Positions 55,548-63,927 of a DNA stretch of 64,000 nucleotides are shown here, in pieces. The DNA is from Gemmobacter fulvus (lineage in GTDB: Bacteria; Pseudomonadota; Alphaproteobacteria; Rhodobacterales; Rhodobacteraceae), in contig NZ_CP076361.1 in assembly GCF_018798885.1 (NCBI RefSeq), positions 1,426,001 to 1,490,000 of the forward strand, read 5' to 3'. A program made the position numbers and the translations under genes. How positions within the stretch are numbered: the stretch's first letter is position 1; each line of letters begins with the position of its first letter. The notes beneath the pieces were generated by a model. That model searched no databases. It worked only from the letters and a program-made list of their open reading frames with translations, and was not told the DNA's origin.

Positions 55548-56252
55548 ATGAGCCTTGCCCCCGCTGACGACCGCCTGATCGTGGCGCTGGATGTGCCGAA
55601 TGTGGTGCAGGGACTGGATCTCGCCGGGAAGATCGGCGATGCGGTCAGCTTTTACAAGATCGGTCTGGGGATGCTGACCGGCGGCGGCTTCGCGCTGGCC
55701 AATGAGTTGAAGCACGAACAGGGCAAGCGCGTGTTTCTGGACATGAAGCTGTTCGACATCGGCGCCACGGTCGAGGCTGCGGTGCGCGGCATCGCGCAGC
55801 ATGGGCTGGACTTTCTGACCGTGCATGGCGACCCGCAGGTGGTGCGCGCCGCTGCCGAAGGCAAGGTCGGCACCGACCTGAAAATTCTGGCGGTGACGGT
55901 GCTGACCTCGCTGGACCGGGCCGATCTGGACGCCAATCTGATCGTGCCGGGCGACATTCACCAGATCACGCTGGAACGTGCAGCCCGCGCGCTGGATGCC
56001 GGGGCGGATGGTGTGATTGCCAGCCCGCAGGAGGCTGCGATGATCCGCGCGCTGCCGCAGGCGGCGGGCAAGCTGATCGTCACCCCCGGCGTGCGCCCGG
56101 CAGGAGCGGCGCTGGGGGATCAGAAACGCGTGGCCACCCCGGCACAGGCGATTGCCGATGGCGTGAACCACATCGTTGTCGGCCGCCCGATCTGGCAAGC
56201 CGCCGACCCCCGCCGCGCCGCGCAAGCCGTGGTGTCAGAACTGCGCGGGTAA
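55548..56252 (+). CDS. pyrF: Orotidine 5'-phosphate decarboxylase
   Basis: This 234-residue TIM-barrel enzyme makes UMP from OMP in pyrimidine synthesis. The catalytic tetrad region FLDMKLFDIG gives D65, K67 and D70; the phosphate loop includes IVTPGVRP and HIVVGRPIWQA. GAGAGGAG stands just before ATG 55548. Longer in-frame extensions run antisense through the ROK kinase and are rejected. A TTGACA (55489-55494) upstream is a good -35 but no matching -10 is seen. Confidence 0.96.
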   Translation: MSLAPADDRLIVALDVPNVVQGLDLAGKIGDAVSFYKIGLGMLTGGGFALANELKHEQGKRVFLDMKLFDIGATVEAAVRGIAQHGLDFLTVHGDPQVVRAAAEGKVGTDLKILAVTVLTSLDRADLDANLIVPGDIHQITLERAARALDAGADGVIASPQEAAMIRALPQAAGKLIVTPGVRPAGAALGDQKRVATPAQAIADGVNHIVVGRPIWQAADPRRAAQAVVSELRG

Positions 56253-56741
56253 GCCCACGCGGTCTGCTCAGCCTGTCGGGTGACCGGGGCGGAAGCAGCG
56301 CAGTGGGGGGATGCGGCTGCAATCGAGCTCAGGGTTTTCCAAGGCACCGCCCCCGATGGGGTCAAGCCGCTTGCCTGGAGGCGAAGCCAAGCTCATCAAT
56401 CGCTTTCGACAAACGGAAGACGCTCTGACTGCCGCCCCATCAAGGCCTTTGGGTCTGTTAAGCTGGTAGCCACATGCACCCCGCCCCTTTCAGGATCGCC
56501 CCGCAACGTGAGCCGCTCTCAAAGGCATGGCGAGGGGGGCGCACCTGCCGAACGCATCGTACAAACTCGCGACGGGCTGATTTCTAAACCCTTATGAGAT
56601 ATAGAAATACGCCTGCATTCCGGCATGCGCACAGTTCCCCGTCTGGATTTTGCCAACCCGATTGCGCATCGTCGCACAAAAGCTCTTCAAACGACAGTCC
56701 TGTGCGAAGGTCATTCGGTCGTGAAGGACGGAATTGTAAAA
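56253..56741. other. Gene-poor region between pyrF and tRNA-Thr
   Basis: In this 489-nt stretch I find no convincing gene. Base composition falls toward the right (AT-rich around 56580-56740). Short open frames exist, but none has a recognisable domain, good ribosome site or normal codon pattern. It could be old, decayed insert DNA near the tRNA, but no transposase or attachment duplication is visible. Confidence 0.5.
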
Positions 56742-56817
56742 TGGTGCCCCAGGAGGGACTCGAACCCCCGACCTCCTCATTACGAATGAGGCGCACTACC
56801 AGCTGTGCTACTGGGGC
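56742..56817 (-). tRNA. tRNA-Thr (anticodon CGT)
   Basis: On the minus strand a 76-nt cloverleaf is readable. The acceptor stem GCCCCAG pairs with CTGGGGC, followed by ACCA, so CCA is encoded. The anticodon stem is CCTCA/TGAGG with loop TTCGTAA, giving CGT, which reads threonine codon ACG. The T arm carries GGTTCGAGTCC. A good promoter lies upstream. Confidence 0.97.
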
Positions 56818-57137
56818 CGCGCGGGCTTGCGTATAACTGCCCCAAGAGATCTTTTCAAGACACCAAACGCATCTTGGAAGATCATTGTCGCCCATGACCT
56901 GTTTTTCGTTCAACCACTTACAATAAAACCGTTTTTCTCATGGCGACGCTGAGTGCAAGGGGTCTGCGCAGCTTGCCGGAGTGCCACGATTTATCGTACG
57001 CCCGCCTAAACGGTCGGGCTGACTCGTGCAAGGATCCCATCACCCTCCGCCCCCGTTTCCGCAGGCCGCGCCGCACATGGTCAACCGGCACATCACCTCT
57101 CAACCCTGATCAGCAGCGGGTAAAACGATTGCCGGTC
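56818..57137. other. Non-coding stretch between tRNA-Thr and fliL
   Basis: This 320-nt region contains the tRNA promoter and leader at its left end. Near 56900-56950 it is AT-rich with several T runs (in GTTTTTC-type contexts); I see no gene. The right end is the 3' flank of the flagellar operon, but no strong terminator stem is apparent. Confidence 0.5.
56830..56858 (-). promoter_or_regulatory. Sigma-70 promoter of tRNA-Thr
   Basis: On the minus strand TTGAAA (56853-56858) and TATACG (56830-56835) are exactly 17 nt apart. The tRNA 5' end is 12 nt beyond the -10 box. It is the best-matching sigma-70 promoter I could see in the window. Confidence 0.75.
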
Positions 57138-57599
57138 TCAGGCATCTTGCCGCGCGATATCCGTGATCAAGACATCGCTGACGGTTTCAGCCATCACCTT
57201 CTGTGCGGCCTCCAACAGCGCCTTGCGCAGGTGGATCAGAGTCGTGCCCTCGGTGAACGATCCACGAAACCCACCACTGTTCGCGTGATCAAACAGGATC
57301 TGCAAAAAGCTGTCGCGCAGCTTTGGTTCCTTGGCAAAGACCGACTCGGACGCGCCGGGGGTTACCTCCAGGCTCAGCGCCAGCACGACCATCGCACTCA
57401 CCCGCCCTTCGGTCACAAGCGGCACGATGAATTGATGGCTCATCTTCACATATTCATGCTCCGTCACTTCTGCTTCGGCATCAGGCGGCACCTCTGCGCC
57501 GTGAGGAGCCTCAGGTGTCGGGCGCAGGAACCAGCCTGCCGCCAGACCACCGCCGATGCCAACCAGACAGAACACAAGCACAAGAAGGATGTTTTTCAT
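57138..57599 (-). CDS. fliL: Flagellar basal-body protein FliL
   Basis: This 153-residue inner-membrane protein has one N-terminal helix (about 4-24), an acidic linker (EAPHGAEVPPDAEAEVTEHE) and a periplasmic domain (about 50-150) with HQFIVPLVTEGRVSAMVVLALSLEV and a final VLITDIARQDA segment. FliL surrounds the stator and affects motor output. It is the last gene of the flagellar operon, 5 nt past flgH. Confidence 0.9.
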   Translation of the reverse strand: MKNILLVLVFCLVGIGGGLAAGWFLRPTPEAPHGAEVPPDAEAEVTEHEYVKMSHQFIVPLVTEGRVSAMVVLALSLEVTPGASESVFAKEPKLRDSFLQILFDHANSGGFRGSFTEGTTLIHLRKALLEAAQKVMAETVSDVLITDIARQDA

Positions 57600-57604
57600 G
57601 GCGG

Positions 57605-58324
57605 TCAGAAGGGCAGCAGGATGTCGGCAACCTGCTGACCATAGCGGGGTTGCTGAACATCGGTGATCTGGCCGCGCCCGCCATAGGACACGCGCGCACC
57701 CGCGATCTTGTCATAGGTAATCTCGTTCTGACGCGAGATATCGGCCGGGCGCACATACCCGGACACTACCAGTTCGCGCAGCTCGTAATTCACCCGGACC
57801 TCCTGCTGCCCCTCGATACGCAAAACGCCATTCGGCAATTCCTCGACCACTGTCGCCGCCACCCGCAGCGTCAGCTTTTCGGTGCGCGCCACCGATCCGC
57901 TGCCCTCATAGCTGGAGCTTGTCGTGGTATTGACCGCCTCTGCCATGCTGGCCCCCTCTGGCAATTGCGCGTTCAAACGCTCTGGAATGCCGAACAGCGC
58001 CGGGATGCCCATCGCATCACTGCCCGCGCGGCTGCGGTCCGAGGAATTGGAAATCTCGGCCTTGTCATTGATTTCAACCACCACGGTCAGGATATCGCCG
58101 CGCCGTTCGGCCCGCCGCTCGCCAAACAGCGAGTCGCGGCTGCTGGTCCAGAGCGAAGAGGTCTCGGCGGGGCCGCTGGGCGGGATATCCTTCGGCATGG
58201 GGGTCGAATACATCGCGTGATGTTGATAACTGCCCTCCAGCGGTGAAAAGGCCGGGGCCTTGCCGACAGCATCAAGCCGGGCGCAGGCGGTGAGGCAGAG
58301 ACTGGCAAGGATCAGGCGGCTCAT
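57605..58324 (-). CDS. flgH: Flagellar L-ring protein FlgH
   Basis: This 239-residue outer-membrane lipoprotein forms the L-ring. The leader ends in lipobox LTAC (C14). Core blocks DILTVVVEINDKAEISNSSDRSR, LTLRVAATVVEELPNGVLRIEGQQEVRVN and LVVSGYVRPADISRQNEI are characteristic. ATG 58324 directly precedes the leader and follows GAGG; the upstream in-frame start is less suitable. Between flgA and fliL in the operon. Confidence 0.95.
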   Translation of the reverse strand: MSRLILASLCLTACARLDAVGKAPAFSPLEGSYQHHAMYSTPMPKDIPPSGPAETSSLWTSSRDSLFGERRAERRGDILTVVVEINDKAEISNSSDRSRAGSDAMGIPALFGIPERLNAQLPEGASMAEAVNTTTSSSYEGSGSVARTEKLTLRVAATVVEELPNGVLRIEGQQEVRVNYELRELVVSGYVRPADISRQNEITYDKIAGARVSYGGRGQITDVQQPRYGQQVADILLPF

Positions 58325-58335
58325 CGGGGGATACC

Positions 58336-58755
58336 TCATGGGGCAAGGCCAACGATCACCATGCCCTGTGCGGTGATCTCGCCTGCAACCGTGGTGCGGG
58401 AGGACAGGTTCATGACACGGATCACATCGCCCAGCCCGCCGCGGGACAGCGCCCGCCCTTCGGTGACGATCTGCACCGGGCCCGCGCTATAGGCCAGCGC
58501 CACGGCCTGATTGCGATCGACAAGCGCTGGAGGACCAAGATCCGCAGGGGCGATCGGGCGGTTGGCATAGAGCGCGCGGCGCGCCTCTTGCCCAATGGCG
58601 TCCGCCGGATCCGACACGGCGCCCGGAACCGTCTTGTCCAGCACCATCACATCTTCGGGCGCAATAATTTGCTGCGCCCGGATGGTGCGGACCGGCACGA
58701 TGATCTCTGCGGCAGCAAGGCCCGGCAGCAGCGACAGGACCAGACACAACCGCAT
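58336..58755 (-). CDS. flgA: Flagellar P-ring assembly chaperone FlgA
   Basis: This 139-residue periplasmic protein has a Sec leader (LCLVLSLLPGLAAA), a SAF-type domain (IIVPVRTIRAQQIIAPEDVM, about 18-37) and the C-terminal GLGDVIRVMNLSSRTTVAGEITAQGMV strand block. It helps assemble the P-ring protein FlgI, which is not in this window. The ATG at 58755 overlaps the flgG stop (TGATG); the GTG one codon upstream is less likely. Confidence 0.93.
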   Translation of the reverse strand: MRLCLVLSLLPGLAAAEIIVPVRTIRAQQIIAPEDVMVLDKTVPGAVSDPADAIGQEARRALYANRPIAPADLGPPALVDRNQAVALAYSAGPVQIVTEGRALSRGGLGDVIRVMNLSSRTTVAGEITAQGMVIVGLAP

Positions 58756-59540
58756 CACCGCACCTGCGTGGTTGCGGACAGCATCTGATCGGCGGCGGTG
58801 ATGACCTTGGCATTCAGCTCATACCCGCGCTGCGCCTTGATCAGTTCCGTCACCTCGCGCACCGCATCGACAGAGCTTTCTTCCAGATAGCCCTGCCGCA
58901 GCGTGCCCAAACCGTCCTGCCCGGGCGCGCCGATCAGCGGCGGGCCAGAGCCTGCCGTTTCCAGAAACAGGTTGCCGCCAATCGCTTCCAGCCCCTTTTC
59001 ATTGGTGAATCCGGCCAGGCTGAGCTGGCCCAGCATCTGCGGCTGCACCTGATCCATGAAATGGGCATAAACCTCGCCATCGGCATTGATGGTGATGCTG
59101 CGCGCATCAGAGGGGATGGTGATGCCGGGTGCCACCTGATGGCCTGCCGAGGTGACGATCAGCCCATCGCCCGTGCGTTTCAGCCCGCCATCGCGGGTAT
59201 AGGCCGCAGCCCCGGAGGGCAGCGTGACTTCCAGATACCCTTTGCCCTCGATGGCGAGATCGAGGTCACCGCCGGTCTGGCTCAGCGCGCCTTGCGCCAG
59301 CACCACCGACACCGAGGCGGGCCGCACGCCCAGCCCGATCTGCACGCCGCTGGGCAACAGCGTGCCATCCTGCGCCGAGATCGTTCCGGGCCGTGCATCC
59401 TGCTGATAATGCAGGTCCGCGAATTCGGCCCGGCGGGCGTTGTAGCCCGTGGTCGACATATTGGCGAGGTTGTTGGAGACGACATCGACCCGCATCTGCT
59501 GCGCGGCCATGCCACTTGCGGCGATCTGTAAGGCTTTCAT
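58755..59540 (-). CDS. flgG: Flagellar distal rod protein FlgG
   Basis: This 261-residue rod subunit has the N-terminal axial motif ALQIAASGMAAQQMRVDVVSNNLANMSTTGYNARRAEF and the C-terminal motif LEESSVDAVREVTELIKAQRGYELNAKVI, with the central D1 domain at about 90-200. It is exported through the flagellar type III system without a cleaved signal. It follows flgF by 9 nt. Confidence 0.96.
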   Translation of the reverse strand: MKALQIAASGMAAQQMRVDVVSNNLANMSTTGYNARRAEFADLHYQQDARPGTISAQDGTLLPSGVQIGLGVRPASVSVVLAQGALSQTGGDLDLAIEGKGYLEVTLPSGAAAYTRDGGLKRTGDGLIVTSAGHQVAPGITIPSDARSITINADGEVYAHFMDQVQPQMLGQLSLAGFTNEKGLEAIGGNLFLETAGSGPPLIGAPGQDGLGTLRQGYLEESSVDAVREVTELIKAQRGYELNAKVITAADQMLSATTQVR

Positions 59541-59549
59541 CCCGGTTTC

Positions 59550-60263
59550 CTATCGTCCCAATGTCTGGATGACACCGCGCATCCGTTGATCTTCACTGTC
59601 CAGAAAGCTCTGCCCCATCTCATAGGCGCGCTGCACCTCGATCATGCGCGAGATTTCCGAAAGCGCGTTCACATTGCTGTCTTCCAGCTGGCCCTGCTTG
59701 ATCACGCCGCCGTCCAAGGGCACTTCGCCGCCCGAGGTTGCAAACAATGTGCCGCCCATATGGCGAAGATCGGTCGGATCCTGCGGTGCCCAGAGCCCGA
59801 TCCGGGCCAGCGGCTGCCCCTGCGCCGAGAGGGTGCCATCGGCGGCCAGGGCGACGGCCCCGGCGTCGGGCGGCACAAAGACCGGCGCGCCGCCCTCATC
59901 CAGCAGGCGATAGCCATCAGGATTGACCAGTTCCCCTTCGGCAGAGGGGCTGAAACTGCCGGCCCGCGTCAACCGGTTGCCGTCCGGCGCTTCCAGCAGG
60001 AAAAATCCTTCGCCCTGAATGGCAAAATCAAACTGCCCCCCCGTCATCGACAGGCCACCTTGCGACAGGTCGATGTTGCGGGCCGAGGCGCGGGCCATCG
60101 ACAGCGAGGGCGCATCGTCCAGACGGCTGACATATTCCGAAAAGATTACCCCTTCGCGGCGAAAGCCGGTGGTCGCGCTATTGGCGATATTATTGGCGAT
60201 GGCCTGCATTTCGCGCATCAATCCGCCCTGACGCGTCAATGTGGTATAGCCTGATGCGTCCAT
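59550..60263 (-). CDS. flgF: Flagellar proximal rod protein FlgF
   Basis: This 237-residue rod subunit has the N-terminal SGYTTLTRQGGLMREMQAIANNIANSATTGFRREGV motif and the C-terminal LEDSNVNALSEISRMIEVQRAYEMGQSF motif, with a FDFAIQGEGFFLLEAPDGNRLTR mid-domain signature. It starts 1 nt after the fliQ stop, so the genes are coupled. Confidence 0.95.
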   Translation of the reverse strand: MDASGYTTLTRQGGLMREMQAIANNIANSATTGFRREGVIFSEYVSRLDDAPSLSMARASARNIDLSQGGLSMTGGQFDFAIQGEGFFLLEAPDGNRLTRAGSFSPSAEGELVNPDGYRLLDEGGAPVFVPPDAGAVALAADGTLSAQGQPLARIGLWAPQDPTDLRHMGGTLFATSGGEVPLDGGVIKQGQLEDSNVNALSEISRMIEVQRAYEMGQSFLDSEDQRMRGVIQTLGR

Positions 60264-60264
60264 C

Positions 60265-60531
60265 TCAGCCTCCGGCGATCTGGGGAAGAATACGGTCGTT
60301 GAAAAAGCTGACGAGGGTCGAGGTCATGAAGCTCATCGACACCCAGAACACGATGAGCATCGCCCCCACCTTGGGCACGAAGGTCAGCGTCATTTCCTGA
60401 ATGGAGGTCAGCGCCTGAAACAGCCCGACGGCGATGCCCGCAATCAGCGCCACGGCCAGCAGCGGGGCCGAGATGGTGACGGCAATCCACAAACCCTGGC
60501 GCAGCGTGTCATAGAGCTGTTCTTCGCTCAT
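60265..60531 (-). CDS. fliQ: Flagellar export apparatus protein FliQ
   Basis: This 88-residue protein has two transmembrane helices (about 15-40 and 50-75) and the family motif ALTSIQEMTLTFVPKV between them. It is part of the FliPQR gate of the flagellar type III export apparatus. Its presence among rod genes is usual in alphaproteobacteria. It overlaps the fliE stop by 4 nt. Confidence 0.94.
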   Translation of the reverse strand: MSEEQLYDTLRQGLWIAVTISAPLLAVALIAGIAVGLFQALTSIQEMTLTFVPKVGAMLIVFWVSMSFMTSTLVSFFNDRILPQIAGG

Positions 60532-60818
60532 ACCGGCATCCTCAGGATTTCCTGATAGGCCTCCACCACCTTGTCACGCACGGTCACGGCGGTTTCGACC
60601 GCCAGTTCCGTGGCCGCCAGCGCCTGCACAAGCGCATGCGGATCCGCGCCACCGATCATCGCATTGCGCGCCGCGGACTCCCCAGAGGCGAGCACGTTGG
60701 AAAAGCTGTCCGCCGCAGCCCCGAAGGCGCTTTCGGCCTCGGGCGGGCGCGGCTGGGCGGCTGCGGCAGTCTTGGCATGGGCATAGGTCTGGGCGGCAAT
60801 GGTCGTGCGCATATCCAT
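60528..60818 (-). CDS. fliE: Flagellar hook-basal body protein FliE
   Basis: This 96-residue rod-MS-ring junction protein has an Ala-rich N-terminal half and the FliE C-terminal helix ELAVETAVTVRDKVVEAYQEILRMPV. It forms the base of the rod onto which FlgB and FlgC assemble. It lies directly downstream of flgC. Confidence 0.92.
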   Translation of the reverse strand: MDMRTTIAAQTYAHAKTAAAAQPRPPEAESAFGAAADSFSNVLASGESAARNAMIGGADPHALVQALAATELAVETAVTVRDKVVEAYQEILRMPV

Positions 60819-60829
60819 TCTGGATCTCC

Positions 60830-61210
60830 TTATCTGCGCAGAAGGTCGAACAGGCTTTGCGTCATCTGCCGCGCCTGATCGAACATCCTGAGGTTTGCTT
60901 CGTAGCTGCGCTGCGCCTCGCGGGCGTCAGCCATTTCGATCACCAGATCGACGTTCGAGCCATCGTAATGGCCGCTGTCATCGGCCAGCGGGTGGCCCGG
61001 ATCATAGATCCGCACCAGCGCAGACCGATCCAGCCGCACCGGCCCCGCCTGCACCGCCGCGCCATCCATCGCAGCGTGGAAGCTGATGGTCTTGCGCTGG
61101 TAGCCCGGCGTATCGGCATTAGCGATATTTTCCGACACATGCCGCAGGCGCGCGGCCTGCGCCTCCATACCAGAGGCGGCGAGCGAGAGTGAGGTGCGCA
61201 GATCGGCCAT
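60830..61210 (-). CDS. flgC: Flagellar proximal rod protein FlgC
   Basis: This 126-residue rod subunit shows SLAASGMEAQAARLRHVSENIANADTPGYQRK at the N-terminus and VEMADAREAQRSYEANLRMFDQARQM-like motif VIEMADAREAQRSYEANL at the C-terminus. It starts 2 nt after the flgB stop. Confidence 0.94.
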   Translation of the reverse strand: MADLRTSLSLAASGMEAQAARLRHVSENIANADTPGYQRKTISFHAAMDGAAVQAGPVRLDRSALVRIYDPGHPLADDSGHYDGSNVDLVIEMADAREAQRSYEANLRMFDQARQMTQSLFDLLRR

Positions 61211-61212
61211 GG

Positions 61213-61602
61213 CTAACGCTGCCGCCCGAGGCTGATGCGCAGGATGTCGCTGCTGCTGCGATAGATCGCCAAGGCCATCTCATGCTGCTGGCGCACCTCG
61301 ACCGCGCGGACCATTTCGCCCTCCAGCGACACGGTGTTGCCATTCGGGCTGGCGGCCCCCGTGGTCTGGCGGGCAACCGGCGCAGAGGCCGCTTCGGCCA
61401 CCGAAGCGCCGTGCAGGGCGCGGGTGCGGCGCATCCCGCTGCCTGATCCACTGTCATACAGATCGGCAAAATCCGGCAAGGCCTGCGCCTTGAAACCGGG
61501 CGTATCGGCATTGGCAATGTTGCGCGCAATTTCGCCCTGTTGCGCGCCGGCATGGCTGGCCATCGCCTGCGCCATTCTGACAATTTCAAGTTTTTCAAAC
61601 AC
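61213..61602 (-). CDS. flgB: Flagellar proximal rod protein FlgB (GTG start)
   Basis: This 129-residue rod subunit has the family opening FEKLEIVRMAQAMASHAG, the IARNIANADTPGFKAQAL motif and the C-terminal EVRQQHEMALAIYRSSSDILR helix. The start is read as GTG at 61602, because GGGAG stands 8 nt upstream and the FlgB family begins at FEKLEI. Alternative TTG/GTG starts up to ten codons earlier are less likely. First gene of the nine-gene operon. Confidence 0.93.
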   Translation of the reverse strand: MFEKLEIVRMAQAMASHAGAQQGEIARNIANADTPGFKAQALPDFADLYDSGSGSGMRRTRALHGASVAEAASAPVARQTTGAASPNGNTVSLEGEMVRAVEVRQQHEMALAIYRSSSDILRISLGRQR

Positions 61603-61685
61603 CGGGGCTTCTCCCTCGATCACCTTCACCAAGGCTTAAGGGTGATTCCTTTAGAAACCGTAATCAGGAACAAAGGGAGAATGGC

Positions 61686-62996
61686 ATGGCGGGAATTTTC
61701 GATGCACTGCGGGCCGAGATCACCGCCGTGTCGGTGGCAAACCGGATTGGCCGGGTGGCTGACATTGGCAAGGGCGCGCTCCGCGTCCAAGGCTTTTCCC
61801 AGGGGGCGAGTCTGGGCGACCGGGTTCTGATCCATGGCAGCCAGGGCGACATCGGTGGTGAAATCGTGCGCCTGTCACGCGAGGGCGCCGGTATCCTGCC
61901 CGACAGCACGCCAGAGGGGGTGCGCATCGGCGATGCGGTGGCGATGATCGGCCATGCGGCCATCGCCCCGGATACCGGCTGGATTGGCCGGATCGTCGAT
62001 CCCTATGGCCGCCCGCTGGACGGCAGGCCGCTGTTCCGGGGCGTGCATCCGCGCGCCTTGCGGGCAGCAGCCCCGCCCGCCGCGCAACGCCGCCCGATGG
62101 GTGGACGCCTTGCCACCGGCCTTGCCGTGTTCAACACCTTGCTGCCGATTGTGCGGGGCCAGCGCATCGGGTTGTTTGCGGGGTCCGGCGTTGGCAAATC
62201 CTCGCTGCTGGCCAGATTTGCGCGCAGGATCGAGGCGGATGTGGTGGTGATTGCGCTGATCGGGGAGCGAGGCCGCGAATTGCGCGATTTCACCGACCGG
62301 ATTCTGGGGCCTGAAGGGATGCGGCGCAGCGTTGTGATTGCCGCCACCTCGGATCAATCCCCCCTGACGCGCCGCCGCTGCGCCTGGACTGCGATGGCGG
62401 TGGCGGAATATTTCCGCGATCAGGGCCTGCATGTGCTGTTTCTGGCAGATTCGATCACCCGTTTTGCCGAGGCGCACCGCGAGGTCGCCGTCGCCTCGGG
62501 GGAGGAGGCGAATTTGCGGGGCTTTCCGCCCTCGACCGCGCATACGATCATGGCGCTGGCAGAGCGGGCCGGGCCGGGCCCCGAGGGCGCGGGTGATATT
62601 ACGGCGGTGTTTTCGGTGCTGGTGGCCGGATCGGATATGGACGAGCCGATTGCCGATATTCTGCGCGGGGTGCTGGATGGCCATGTGGTGCTGGACCGGG
62701 CGATTGCGGAACGGGGCCGGTTTCCGGCGATCAACCTGCTGCGCTCTGTTTCGCGCAGCCTGCCCGATGCGGCCAGCCCGGAAGAAAACGCCCTCATCAC
62801 CGAGGCGCGGCACCTGCTGGGGGCCTATGAGCGCACGGAAATGATGATCCACGCCGGACTTTACGCAAAAGGCAGCGATCCTGTGGTGGATCTGGCGATC
62901 AAGGTCTGGCCCGCGCTGGATGCCTTTCTGTCAGACGAGGCGCAGGGCAGCATCGCCGCAAGCTTTCAGAATCTGGCGGCATGTCTGCGGCCATAG
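61686..62996 (+). CDS. fliI: Flagellar export ATPase FliI
   Basis: This 436-residue ATPase powers flagellar protein export. The P-loop GSGVGKSS is at 166-173, Walker B LFLADS ends at D255-S256, and the F1-beta-like blocks IGERGRELRDF and VFSVLVAGSDMDEPIAD follow. It covers the full family length. AAGGGAG lies before ATG 61686. It is divergent from flgB with 83 nt between starts, which must contain both promoters; no sigma-54 or CtrA site is obvious there. Confidence 0.96.
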   Translation: MAGIFDALRAEITAVSVANRIGRVADIGKGALRVQGFSQGASLGDRVLIHGSQGDIGGEIVRLSREGAGILPDSTPEGVRIGDAVAMIGHAAIAPDTGWIGRIVDPYGRPLDGRPLFRGVHPRALRAAAPPAAQRRPMGGRLATGLAVFNTLLPIVRGQRIGLFAGSGVGKSSLLARFARRIEADVVVIALIGERGRELRDFTDRILGPEGMRRSVVIAATSDQSPLTRRRCAWTAMAVAEYFRDQGLHVLFLADSITRFAEAHREVAVASGEEANLRGFPPSTAHTIMALAERAGPGPEGAGDITAVFSVLVAGSDMDEPIADILRGVLDGHVVLDRAIAERGRFPAINLLRSVSRSLPDAASPEENALITEARHLLGAYERTEMMIHAGLYAKGSDPVVDLAIKVWPALDAFLSDEAQGSIAASFQNLAACLRP

Positions 62997-63001
62997 GCCC
63001 G

Positions 63002-63916
63002 TCAGGCATAGGCAGAGCCGCGCCATTCTTCGACAAGCATTTCCCGAAACCGGGTGGCTGCGGGGGAAAACCGCGCGCCGCGCCGTTCGACCATGCCGAT
63101 GGTCCGTGTCACCACCGGATTTTCAAGTGCAACCGTGGCAATCAGCGGATGCTCCCGCTGTGGCGTCGCCAGTTGCGGCAGAACGGAAATGCCCAGCCCC
63201 GCCTCGACCAGCCCCAGCGAAGTCGACAGGTGGTTCACCTCATAAAACCAGTTCAGATCCAGCCGCTGATCCGCCATCGCCAGCGCATGATCCAGCACCG
63301 CCCGGTTGCCGGAGGTCTTGGACACCCCGATCAGCGGATGCCCCTCCAGCGCCGACCAGGACAGACGCGGCTCTTGGGCAAGTGCGTGGTCGCGGCGGCA
63401 GGCCAGCACGAAAGGATCCTCCAGCAGCGGCGTAAAGATCAGGTCGTCACGCGTGGCACCGGTGATGTTGATGCCAAACTCCACCTCGCCATTCGCCACG
63501 GCATCAAGACCTTCGTTTGCCGACAAGTCCATGATACGAAATCGGATTCCCGGGTATCGCTTGTTGAAGGCCTCGATCACGCGGGGCAGAAAGTAGAAGG
63601 CGGCGGTGGGCACAGAGGCCAGCGTGACCTGCGCCCGGTGCCGCCCCCGCAGATCCGAGATCGACAGGATCGATTCTTCGAATTCATCGACAAGCCTGCG
63701 CACCAGCGGCATCAGCTCGCGCCCGATCTGGGTCGGGGCGACGCGCCGTGTGGTGCGTTCGATCAACTGCGCGCCCACCGCCTCTTCCAGCCCACGGATG
63801 CGCCGCGACAAGGCGGGTTGCGACAGGTTGAGCAGCTTTGCGGCCTCGTTGAACGATGAAAGTTCAAGCACGGCGAGGAAAGCCTTGAGGTCGAGAAATT
63901 CAAAATTATTCCGCAT
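63002..63916 (-). CDS. LysR-family transcriptional regulator
   Basis: This 304-residue regulator has an N-terminal winged HTH (about 6-65; FNEAAKLLNLSQPALSRRIRGLEEAVG) and a LysR substrate-binding domain (about 95-300). ATG 63916 is favoured since the family begins at FLDLKAFLAV; an in-frame start 22 codons earlier is possible. A perfect palindrome covers this ATG. It is convergent with fliI, with 5 nt between, and unrelated to flagella as far as the sequence shows. Target genes probably lie beyond the right edge. Confidence 0.93.
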   Translation of the reverse strand: MRNNFEFLDLKAFLAVLELSSFNEAAKLLNLSQPALSRRIRGLEEAVGAQLIERTTRRVAPTQIGRELMPLVRRLVDEFEESILSISDLRGRHRAQVTLASVPTAAFYFLPRVIEAFNKRYPGIRFRIMDLSANEGLDAVANGEVEFGINITGATRDDLIFTPLLEDPFVLACRRDHALAQEPRLSWSALEGHPLIGVSKTSGNRAVLDHALAMADQRLDLNWFYEVNHLSTSLGLVEAGLGISVLPQLATPQREHPLIATVALENPVVTRTIGMVERRGARFSPAATRFREMLVEEWRGSAYA

Positions 63917-63927
63917 ACCGGAATAAT
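63905..63927. promoter_or_regulatory. 23-bp palindrome over the lysR start codon
   Basis: ATTATTCCG and CGGAATAAT form perfect 9-bp arms around CATAC, and the spacer contains the ATG on the minus strand. It includes a T-N11-A pattern (63910/63922) typical of LysR boxes. Likely autoregulatory. Confidence 0.6.

Noticed and set aside
56253-56741. Transposase remnant between pyrF and tRNA-Thr
   Set aside because: Short open frames show no transposase residues and no terminal inverted repeats are seen.
61603-61685. Sigma-54 or CtrA site between flgB and fliI
   Set aside because: No GG-N10-GC with the right flanks and no TTAA-N7-TTAA are present.
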